A stretch of 5,880 nt of DNA, from positions 1 to 5,880 of the forward strand of contig JAGQGA010000369.1 of the NCBI GenBank assembly GCA_020432595.1. The letters are read 5' to 3'. This DNA is from Anaerolineales bacterium (GTDB lineage Bacteria; Chloroflexota; Anaerolineae; Promineifilales; Promineifilaceae). Made by a program: the position numbers and the translations under genes. Shown piece after piece: positions 1 through 4,923 of the stretch. The notes beneath the pieces are model-generated. The model searched no databases and was not told the DNA's origin. It was given only the letters and a program-made list of their open reading frames with translations. How positions within the stretch are numbered: the stretch's first letter is position 1; each line of letters begins with the position of its first letter.

Positions 1-374
1 AGGGGGGTCGCTTCGCTGGCAAGAAAGTGGGGGAGGCCGGAGCGGCTGCTGCGGCGCAGGCTGATGGTGGCAGCGGGCAGCAGGGTGGCTTCACCAACAT
101 TGGTGTTGGGTGGGGCGTTGTGGCTGCTGCTGCGAACAAGGTAGTCAAGGATGTGGAGGGCGGCAATGCTGGTGGCGGCGTGCTGGGCGATGAGGCTGGC
201 ACGACCCAGATTGACCTGAATCGGCCGGCCGCTTTCGATGCTGCGAGCGATTTGTTGTTTAAGGATGTGGTGGCCGGTTAACGGCCGTTTGCCCCCCGCA
301 GGCAAGCGGCGCACCAGCAACAGTAGCAAAACAAAGACCAGTACAATCACAACCAAAGCTATCAGGCCGTTCAT
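1..374 (-). CDS. DUF6754-like membrane-anchored protein, N-terminal part (runs off left edge)
   Basis: Reading the minus strand from 374 gives 124 uninterrupted codons to the window edge, with no stop. Residues 4-21 are a strongly hydrophobic helix (LIALVVIVLVFVLLLLLV) followed by Arg-Arg, so the N-terminus is probably a membrane anchor with the remainder cytoplasmic. Residues from about 36 (HHILKQQIARSIESGRPIQV, then LGRASLIAQHAATSIAALHI and VGEATLLPAAT) resemble what I remember of DUF6754 proteins of Chloroflexota; no biochemical function is known to me. The start is fixed by the ATGA overlap with the upstream gene's stop and by a GGAG at 386-383, 8 nt before the ATG, which suggests translational coupling. 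Codons after residue 32 end mostly in C. The family name is from memory and moderately sure; that the frame is coding is very likely. Confidence 0.75.
   Translation of the reverse strand, partial: MNGLIALVVIVLVFVLLLLLVRRLPAGGKRPLTGHHILKQQIARSIESGRPIQVNLGRASLIAQHAATSIAALHILDYLVRSSSHNAPPNTNVGEATLLPAATISLRRSSRSGLPHFLASEATP
280..289. repeat. AACGGCCGTT site 1 (in the DUF6754-like gene)
   Basis: Read on the minus strand in the phase xAA-CGG-CCG-TTx (Lys29-Arg-Pro-Leu32). By hand count the 20 codons before it end in G 10 times and C 4; the 20 after, G 2 and C 11. Confidence 0.85.
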
Positions 375-670
375 GATACTTGCTCCAAGTAGTGGCGAAA
401 ACGGGTTAGCTGGTCGGGGTTTTCCAGCAGGTGTGCCAAGTGCGTGATGGTATGAGAGTCGGATGAAAACAAGCTGGCCGTTGGCTGGACAATCCAAAGG
501 CATTGCGCGGCCAGAAAGGTGAGCGGGGTGCCAGCCTGCAATGCCAGCAAAACAGGGAGCTTTAACCCCCAGCGGCGGACGGCTTGCGCGGTCTGCTGGA
601 GAAAAGCTTCTTCTGGCGTACTGTCTTGGGGTAAAGGTTGTTCCCGCAAAGCATGATGCGGTAGACTCAT
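371..670 (-). CDS. small conserved-looking hydrophobic protein (99 aa), partner of the DUF6754-like gene
   Basis: The predicted protein has 99 residues. Residues 1-25 are polar. Residues 37-62 (LKLPVLLALQAGTPLTFLAA then QCLWIV) form one or two hydrophobic helices, and residues 70-99 are a charged amphipathic tail (HLAHLLENPDQLTRFRHYLE). It resembles an unnamed small protein type I recall beside DUF6754 genes in Chloroflexota, with a central 'P-L-T/S-F-L-x-x-Q' block; I know no function. An AAGG at 684-681 lies 10 nt before the ATG, and a good sigma70-type promoter lies just upstream (706-734). The TGA stop at 373-371 overlaps the next gene's ATG, so the two form an operon. Membrane association is inferred from hydrophobicity. 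A chance ORF is unlikely given the promoter, the coupling and the composition. Confidence 0.72.
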   Translation of the reverse strand: MSLPHHALREQPLPQDSTPEEAFLQQTAQAVRRWGLKLPVLLALQAGTPLTFLAAQCLWIVQPTASLFSSDSHTITHLAHLLENPDQLTRFRHYLEQVS

Positions 671-705
671 GCGTTTTCTACCTTACATAATATTTTGACA
701 GCGAC

Positions 706-734
706 AGTATAGCACGTTTGGGAATGGGTGTAAA
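706..734 (-). promoter_or_regulatory. sigma70-type promoter for the minus-strand pair
   Basis: On the minus strand, TTTACA (734-729) and TATACT (711-706) are separated by exactly 17 bases. Each hexamer matches the consensus at 5 of 6 positions. Transcription would start near 699, giving a leader of about 30 nt before the ATG at 670. This is the best promoter match in the window. Confidence 0.7.
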
Positions 735-742
735 GAAAGTTT

Positions 743-760
743 TGTTGTGTTTTTACAACA
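743..760. promoter_or_regulatory. candidate operator: TGTTGT-N6-ACAACA inverted repeat
   Basis: TGTTGT (743-748) and ACAACA (755-760) are perfect inverse complements across a 6-base spacer. The site lies 8 bases upstream of the -35 box of the minus-strand promoter and 10 bases upstream of the proposed -35 of the plus-strand promoter, the place expected for a regulator of a divergent pair. The sequence is AT-rich and the arms are short, so chance occurrence is possible. Confidence 0.35.
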
Positions 761-770
761 GGCTGCTGCT

Positions 771-798
771 TTGTGTGTGGGCGTTGCTACCGTATAAT
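771..798 (+). promoter_or_regulatory. probable promoter for the lipid kinase gene
   Basis: A perfect TATAAT lies at 793-798, with a weak -35-like TTGTGT (771-776, 3 of 6) 16 bases upstream. The start would be near 805, giving a leader of about 110 nt that contains the inverted repeat at 834-882. The -10 is convincing and the -35 is poor, so an activator may be needed or the match may be fortuitous. Confidence 0.45.
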
Positions 799-833
799 TC
801 TGGTAGTGAGCGAATGGGTACTGTTTGAAAATG

Positions 834-882
834 GAGACTGGGAGATTAGAAGACTGAGAGCCTGGTTCAGTCTACCAGTCTC
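834..882. repeat. nested inverted repeat in the leader of the lipid kinase gene
   Basis: GAGACTGG (834-841) is inversely complementary to CCAGTCTC (875-882). Inside it, AGACTGA (851-857) pairs with TCAGTCT (867-873) around a 9-base loop. The material between is built from GAGATT/GAGACT-like words, like the longer element at 1834-1902, so both may belong to one family of low-complexity palindromic elements. It ends 23 bases before the AAGGA ribosome binding site (906-910) and could fold in the mRNA. There is no U-run, so it is not a standard terminator. Confidence 0.5.
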
Positions 883-916
883 TCTGCAATACGAATGACA
901 GCAACAAGGAACTGCT

Positions 917-1825
917 ATGAGACGCATACGGGTGATTTTGAATCCTTGGTCGGATCGGGGGCGGGCGCGGGCGCAGAAGGCGCAAATTGAGGCGGCGGCG
1001 CGGCCGTTTGGCGGGGTGGAGGTGGTGCTGACGGAGCGGCCGCGCCATGCACAACTGTTGGCGCGACAGGCGGCTGAGGCGGGGTATGAGCTGGTGGTGG
1101 CGGCTGGGGGCGACGGCACGGTGCATGAGGTGGTGAATGGGCTGGTACAGGGCGGAGCCATAGAGTCCGCCCTAGGGGTGATTCCGATTGGGTCGGGGAA
1201 CGATTTTGCCTATGCGCTGGGGGTGCCGACGGAGATCGAAACGGCCGTTTCTCGTCTGTTCACCGGCCAATTACGCACCGTTGATTTGGCGCGGGTGGAG
1301 GATGAAAACGGCCGTTATGAAATCTTCGACAACAACCTCGGCATTGGCTTTGATGCCGTCGTCGTCATCGAAACCGAATCCATTACTCGCGTGCATGGGT
1401 TTATGATGTATTTTTGGGCGGTGCTGCGAACCATCGCCTTTTATTACCAAACGCCCCGGCTTAAAATGTGGTTTGACGAAGAAGAAGTGGATCAAGAATC
1501 CCTCTTTTTGGCGTTGGGGGTGGGGCCACGCGGTGGCGGCGGCTTTTTCCTCACCCCATCTGCCCGGCACGATGATGACCGAATTGATAGCTGTTTGGTC
1601 AATCCGGTAGGGCGATTAACAATGCTGGGGATGCTGGGTCAGGCGATTAAAGGTACCCACGTCACCTCGCGCCACGTCACCATGCGCCAAAGTCAGCGGA
1701 TTCAAATTCAGGCCAACATGCCGCTGCCGATTCACATTGACGGCGAAATTTTTGCTTATCCTAAAGACAACGTGCGACGGGTGACGATTACGAGTTTACC
1801 GGGGGCGTTGAAGGTGATGGCTTAG
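917..1825 (+). CDS. diacylglycerol kinase-family lipid kinase (YegS/Rv2252/BmrU type)
   Basis: The 302-residue protein has the usual length and motif order of this family, which transfers phosphate from ATP to diacylglycerol or related lipids at the inner face of the membrane. Visible are the N-terminal strand with NPWSDRG (9-15), the nucleotide-binding GGDGT (64-68) followed by HEVVNG, PIGSGNDFA (90-98), a GIGFDA block (142-147), LTPSARHDDDRID (212-224) and the C-terminal HIDGE (273-277), whose acidic residues correspond to the catalytic/metal region in YegS/DgkB. AAGGA at 906-910, 6 nt before the ATG, fixes the start. The glycine usual in the 'DDG-L-L-D' block is Asp here (DDDRID). Two AACGGCCGTT sites lie inside it (1240, 1307), and codon choice flips from G-ending to C-ending after the second. 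The exact lipid substrate cannot be told. The 98-base gap to the next gene holds a large hairpin. Confidence 0.9.
   Translation: MRRIRVILNPWSDRGRARAQKAQIEAAARPFGGVEVVLTERPRHAQLLARQAAEAGYELVVAAGGDGTVHEVVNGLVQGGAIESALGVIPIGSGNDFAYALGVPTEIETAVSRLFTGQLRTVDLARVEDENGRYEIFDNNLGIGFDAVVVIETESITRVHGFMMYFWAVLRTIAFYYQTPRLKMWFDEEEVDQESLFLALGVGPRGGGGFFLTPSARHDDDRIDSCLVNPVGRLTMLGMLGQAIKGTHVTSRHVTMRQSQRIQIQANMPLPIHIDGEIFAYPKDNVRRVTITSLPGALKVMA
1240..1249. repeat. AACGGCCGTT site 2 (lipid kinase)
   Basis: Read as Thr-Ala-Val (residues 109-111). Third positions in the 20 codons before: 12 G, 3 C. Of the 10 codons after, 1 ends in G and 5 in C, before G-ending codons return just ahead of site 3. Confidence 0.85.
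1307..1316. repeat. AACGGCCGTT site 3 (lipid kinase)
   Basis: Read in the phase AAC-GGC-CGT-T (Asn131-Gly-Arg133), unlike site 2 in the same gene. The six codons ending in G at 124-129 give way to 20 codons (134-153) with no G and 14 C at the third position. Confidence 0.85.
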
Positions 1826-1833
1826 GGGGAATG

Positions 1834-1902
1834 AGAGATTAGAGATTGGAGATTGGAGATTGATGAAGGTTCATAATCTCCAATCTCTAATCTCCAATCT
1901 CC
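1834..1902. repeat. heptad-repeat inverted repeat (long hairpin) between two genes
   Basis: Four tandem 7-mers, AGAGATT AGAGATT GGAGATT GGAGATT (1834-1861), face four inverse 7-mers, AATCTCC AATCTCT AATCTCC AATCTCC (1875-1902). The 28-bp arms pair with only two A/C mismatches and one G/U wobble, all at the first base of a unit. The 13-base loop contains ATGAA/TTCAT (1863-1867, 1870-1874), which can extend the stem. It starts 8 bases after the lipid kinase stop and ends 11 bases before the AGGAG (1914-1918) of the next gene. There is no T-run, so it may attenuate transcription or stabilise an mRNA end, or be a small mobile repeat; its function is unknown. Confidence 0.8.
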
Positions 1903-1923
1903 ATATTTGATTTAGGAGATACA

Positions 1924-3681
1924 ATGCGGAGTTTAGAACAGGCACTGGCAGAGCATGAACTGGTTGTTCTGCGGGTAATTGGGGAGTGGTGGGAGTTGGA
2001 TTTGACCGGGGCGCAGAAGGGGGAGTGTGTGCAGGCACTGGCCGAACTGCTGCCGCAGCTTGATGTGGTGGCGGAGATGGAGTATATGCCGCCGGAAGAG
2101 GCGGCGGCACTGCAGGAGCTGGTAGCACAGGGGGGGAGGATGCCTGTGGCGGCGTTCCGGCGGCAGCATGGCGAAGTGCGTGAGATGGGGCCAGGGCGGC
2201 TGGAGCGGGAGGAGCCGTGGCTGGAGCCGGTGAGCGTGGCCGAAGCGCTGTATTATCGCGGCTTTTTGTATCGTGGCTTTGATGAGATAGCGGAGGGGCT
2301 GCTGGAGTTTTATTATTTGCCGGATGAACTGTTGGCGCAGTTGCCGCAGCCCAAGCGGGAAAAGAAGCAGGCGGCGGTGCGGGAAGTTGCGCCGCCATCG
2401 GTGGCACAACCGCCGGTTGTGGGGAAGAAGAAAACGGCCGTTTCTCCCCCCAAACCTCCCGCCACCCAAACCCCACCCGCTGCCCCCAAACAGCCCGCAC
2501 CCGTCGCCAAGCCGGATACCACGCTCCCCGAAGCGACCAGCGCGGTGGATGATCTGACCACCATGCTGGCGTTTGCCCAGCGCACTGGCTTTGCCGCCGA
2601 AACGCGCCACCAGCTTGACCGGCTGCTGCTGGACAATGACCCGGCTCGTCGGTCGCTGCTGCTGACGCTGGCGCGGGAGATGGAGCTGCTGCGGCAGGTG
2701 GATGGGGGGGTGCGGCCGACGCGAACGGCCGTTAGCTGGCTGCAAAGCAGCCGTGAACAGCAAATCCACGCCCTGGCTGATGCCTGGAGCCACAGCAGTT
2801 GGAACGATTTGCACCACGTACCGGGGCTGATTTGCGAAGGCGAGCGATGGCAAAACGACCCGCTGCTGCCGCGCACAACGCTGATTGATTATTTGCCGCG
2901 TGAGTTGGGGTGGTTTAAGGTGGGGGAATTAACGGCCGTTATCAAAACCAACGACCCCGACTTCCAGCGACCAGACGGCAACTACGACACCTGGTATGTC
3001 CGCGAAGCCGAAAGCAACCAGTTTTTGAGTGGTTTTGGCTCATGGGACAAAGTGGAAGGGCGACTGCTGGCCTTTTTACTGCGCGGACCGCTGCGCTGGC
3101 TGGGGCTAACCGATTTTGGGCAAGATGAGGTGGGCGAACCAATTTATCAGGTCACGCCGACGCTGCTCAACTGGCTTAACCAGCAGCCTGCCAAGGCAGA
3201 CGAAGTGGTAGTGCCCATTGTCGTCGAACAGCAGGCGGTGATTTTGGTGCCGTTTAACGCCAACCGCTACCAACGTTTTCAAGTATCGCGGGTGGCCGAT
3301 GCGCTGCCGGTGGAGCCGGGTACGCCGTTTGCCTACCGCATTACACCGCAATCGTTAGTGGCGGCCAAAGAGCAGGGGATTGATGCCGACCGACTGCTGC
3401 AATTTTTGGAGACGACCAGCGGCCGGCCGGTTCCAGCAGGGGTCAAGCGTGCCATTAGCCGTTGGGGGGAGCGCGGTGTGGAGGGGCGGCTGGAGCAGGT
3501 GGTCATTTTGCGGGTGCGCGAGGCGGCTATTTTGGACATTTTACGCAATAATGCCCAGACGCAGGGGTTTATTGGCGAGAGTTTGGGCGATTTTGCGGCG
3601 GTGGTGCGGCAGCAGGATTGGCAGCCATTGCTGGAGACGACGGCGCGGCTGGGGCTGCTGCTGGATATTACAATAGGGTAG
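1924..3681 (+). CDS. XPB/Ssl2 N-terminal-like (helicase-associated) protein without helicase domain
   Basis: The 585-residue protein has an N-terminal helical domain (1-140), a Lys/Pro/Ala-rich low-complexity linker (about 142-200), a helical segment (205-300), and a C-terminal region (about 425-580). The last region carries VVPIVVEQQAVILVPFNANR and a later FAYRITPQSLVAAKEQGIDA stretch that resemble the XPB/Ssl2 N-terminal 'helicase-associated' fold (Helicase_C_3 type). In that family I recall the pattern '.I.Q.d..I..p....... l ..fa.....g..yRlT..Sl..A...G...d.il..L...s..plP..v...I.dw'. I see no Walker A or DEAD/DEAH motif, so it is not itself a helicase; its role is unknown and may be DNA binding or partnering. 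AGGAG at 1914-1918, 5 nt before the ATG, fixes the start. The stop TAG (3679-3681) lies inside the palindromic repeat at 3678-3731, so the final residue or two may be newly acquired. Three AACGGCCGTT sites each mark a sharp codon-usage flip. Confidence 0.78.
   Translation: MRSLEQALAEHELVVLRVIGEWWELDLTGAQKGECVQALAELLPQLDVVAEMEYMPPEEAAALQELVAQGGRMPVAAFRRQHGEVREMGPGRLEREEPWLEPVSVAEALYYRGFLYRGFDEIAEGLLEFYYLPDELLAQLPQPKREKKQAAVREVAPPSVAQPPVVGKKKTAVSPPKPPATQTPPAAPKQPAPVAKPDTTLPEATSAVDDLTTMLAFAQRTGFAAETRHQLDRLLLDNDPARRSLLLTLAREMELLRQVDGGVRPTRTAVSWLQSSREQQIHALADAWSHSSWNDLHHVPGLICEGERWQNDPLLPRTTLIDYLPRELGWFKVGELTAVIKTNDPDFQRPDGNYDTWYVREAESNQFLSGFGSWDKVEGRLLAFLLRGPLRWLGLTDFGQDEVGEPIYQVTPTLLNWLNQQPAKADEVVVPIVVEQQAVILVPFNANRYQRFQVSRVADALPVEPGTPFAYRITPQSLVAAKEQGIDADRLLQFLETTSGRPVPAGVKRAISRWGERGVEGRLEQVVILRVREAAILDILRNNAQTQGFIGESLGDFAAVVRQQDWQPLLETTARLGLLLDITIG
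2433..2442. repeat. AACGGCCGTT site 4 (XPB-like gene)
   Basis: Read as Thr171-Ala-Val173 in the low-complexity linker. Third positions in 20 codons before: 14 G, 0 C; after: 1 G, 11 C. The coding strand changes here from runs of G to runs of C; part of that reflects a proline-rich stretch. Confidence 0.85.
2724..2733. repeat. AACGGCCGTT site 5 (XPB-like gene)
   Basis: Read as Thr268-Ala-Val270. Third positions in 20 codons before: 19 G, 0 C; after: 5 G, 9 C. The protein here is a helical region with ordinary composition. Confidence 0.85.
2931..2940. repeat. AACGGCCGTT site 6 (XPB-like gene)
   Basis: Read as Thr337-Ala-Val339. Third positions in 20 codons before: 12 G, 1 C; after: 2 G, 14 C. 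With site 3, this is the sharpest flip. Confidence 0.85.
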
Positions 3682-3731
3682 GGGCGTATTGCATACGCCC
3701 GGTACAAAGGGCGTATGCAATACGCCCCTAC
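3678..3731. repeat. double palindrome (23-bp perfect arms, 8-bp spacer) filling the junction before galK
   Basis: Arms 3678-3700 and 3709-3731 are perfect inverse complements around GGTACAAA (3701-3708). Each arm is itself a palindrome: GGGCGTAT-TGC-ATACGCCC at 3682-3700, and its inverse in the right arm. The element can therefore form one long hairpin or two small ones. It resembles short palindromic interspersed repeats that I recall being common in Chloroflexota and some cyanobacterial genomes. No transposase is present, so if mobile it would depend on one elsewhere. Its left end supplies the upstream gene's stop codon and its right end lies 9 bases before the galactokinase ATG. Confidence 0.9.
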
Positions 3732-3740
3732 AGTTGGCAG

Positions 3741-4919
3741 ATGAATTTGCAGGAACGAGCAGTAACAACATTTGTGGAGCGGTTTGGGCACGCGCCGGAG
3801 GTGGTGGTGAAGGCACCGGGGCGGGTTAATTTGCTGGGGGCGCACAGCGATTATAATGAAGGGCTGGTGCTTCCGGCCGCTATTGATCGGGCGGCATGGG
3901 TGGCGGCGGCAAGAAACAATAGCGATGTGGTACGGGTGTGGGCACTGGATTTTGCCCAAGAGGGAACGTTTGCCCTAGACGAAGTGGCTGCATTGCGGGG
4001 TGTAGCCGTGGAGCCAACCTGGTTGCGCTATCCGATGGGGATGGCGTGGGCGGTGCAGGAGGCGGGGGAACGGCCGTTTGGGATGGATGTGGTGCTGACG
4101 AGTGATGTGCCGGTGGGAGCGGGTGTTAGCTCCTCGGCGGCGGTCGAGATGGCGTTTTTGCTGGCGTGGGAGCAGATTGCCGGGTTTACCTTGCCCAATT
4201 TAACGCGGGCACAGCTTGGGCAGCGGGCGGAAAATGAGTATTTGAATGTGGGGTCGGGAATGATGGATCAATTTGCCAGCGTAGCCGGCCGAGCAAACCA
4301 TTTGGTGCTGTTGGACTGCCGGACGTTGGATCATGAGTTGGTGCCGCTGCCGGAAAAAACGGCCGTTTTGCTGGTAGATTCCGGCGTGCGGCGGCAGCTA
4401 GTAGTGGTGGATTATAACTCTCGGCCAGAGCAGTGCCGCGAGGCAGTGGCTCTGCTTCAGCCCCATTTGCCCGGCATCCAGTCGCTGCGGGATGTTTCTT
4501 GGGCGGATTTTGAAAATTATTCCCACCATTTACCGATGGTGCTACGGCGGCGGGTGCGCCACGCCATCGGGGAGCGGGAGCGGGTGTTGGCGGGAGCGGC
4601 GGCACTGCGGCAGGGCAAGGTGGCGGCGTTTGGGCAGCTTATCAAAGCATCGCAGCTAAGTTCGCGTGATAATTATGAGGTGAGTATCCCAGAGTTGGAT
4701 TTGTTGGCGGCGGTGGCGTGGCGGCAGCCGGGTTGTTATGGCAGCCGTTTTGGTGGGGGTGGGTTTGGTGGGTTTATGCAGGTGTTGGTGGATTTAACGG
4801 CCGTTGATCCCGTTGCCCAGGCGATGTCGGCCGAATTTGAAACTGCTTTTGGCCGCACGCCCCGTACCTTTGTTTGCCAAATTGCTGATGGTGCGTCGGT
4901 GGTGAGCGGAAATAGATAG
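3741..4919 (+). CDS. galK: galactokinase (GHMP kinase family) with an altered sugar-binding residue
   Basis: This start gives 392 residues, the normal galactokinase length; the enzyme makes galactose-1-phosphate from galactose and ATP in the Leloir pathway. In order: signature GRVNLLGAHSDYNEG (27-41), the ATP-binding PVGAGVSSSAA (124-134), MMDQF with the catalytic Asp (D176), DYNSRPEQC (224-232, the conserved Tyr region) and GGGGFGGF (338-345). The signature normally reads G-E-H-x-D-Y, but here the glutamate is Ala34; the usual Arg-Arg after the Tyr is Arg-Pro. The other catalytic residues (Arg28, Asp176) are present, so it is probably active, but the substrate could differ. The frame stays open up to 3618, but that extension would translate the palindromic repeat and overlap the previous gene, so ATG 3741 is preferred. 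There is no clear ribosome binding site between the repeat and the ATG. No other Leloir gene is in view. Confidence 0.88.
   Translation: MNLQERAVTTFVERFGHAPEVVVKAPGRVNLLGAHSDYNEGLVLPAAIDRAAWVAAARNNSDVVRVWALDFAQEGTFALDEVAALRGVAVEPTWLRYPMGMAWAVQEAGERPFGMDVVLTSDVPVGAGVSSSAAVEMAFLLAWEQIAGFTLPNLTRAQLGQRAENEYLNVGSGMMDQFASVAGRANHLVLLDCRTLDHELVPLPEKTAVLLVDSGVRRQLVVVDYNSRPEQCREAVALLQPHLPGIQSLRDVSWADFENYSHHLPMVLRRRVRHAIGERERVLAGAAALRQGKVAAFGQLIKASQLSSRDNYEVSIPELDLLAAVAWRQPGCYGSRFGGGGFGGFMQVLVDLTAVDPVAQAMSAEFETAFGRTPRTFVCQIADGASVVSGNR
4069..4078. repeat. AACGGCCGTT site 7 (galK)
   Basis: Read in the phase GAA-CGG-CCG-TTT (Glu110-Arg-Pro-Phe113). Codons on both sides prefer G (16 G, 2 C before; 12 G, 2 C after), so no flip accompanies this copy. 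Confidence 0.85.
4358..4367. repeat. AACGGCCGTT site 8 (galK)
   Basis: Read as Thr207-Ala-Val209. Third positions in 20 codons before: 13 G, 3 C; after: 9 G, 3 C, so only a slight change. Confidence 0.85.
4796..4805. repeat. AACGGCCGTT site 9 (galK)
   Basis: Read as Thr353-Ala-Val355 near the C-terminus. Third positions in 20 codons before: 8 G, 2 C; after: 5 G, 6 C, a moderate flip that continues to the gene end (ccc, acc, tgc). Confidence 0.85.
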
Positions 4920-4923
4920 CCAG

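Noticed and set aside
27..281. Plus-strand ORF rich in Gly and Ala
   Set aside because: It is the reverse of the DUF6754-like gene, which has a membrane helix, a ribosome binding site and coupling; the plus frame has low-complexity composition and no family resemblance.
695..723. Plus-strand TTGACA at 695-700 as a promoter -35
   Set aside because: No acceptable -10 lies 16-18 bases downstream; the same bases fall just downstream of the better minus-strand -10 box.
1834..1902. Rho-independent terminator for the lipid kinase
   Set aside because: The stem is long but AT-rich, built of repeats, and not followed by a T-run on either strand.
1834..1902. CRISPR array
   Set aside because: The units are 7 bases with no spacers and are arranged as an inverted pair.
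1871..2853. Long minus-strand ORFs, Pro/Arg-rich, opposite the XPB-like gene
   Set aside because: They are antisense to a well-supported gene with a good ribosome binding site, and their composition is what G-rich codons read backwards produce.
3618..3740. Upstream extension of galactokinase to an ATG at 3618
   Set aside because: The extra 41 residues translate the end of the previous gene out of frame and then the palindromic repeat (giving AYCIRP/AYAIRP stretches); galactokinase homology and normal length begin at 3741.
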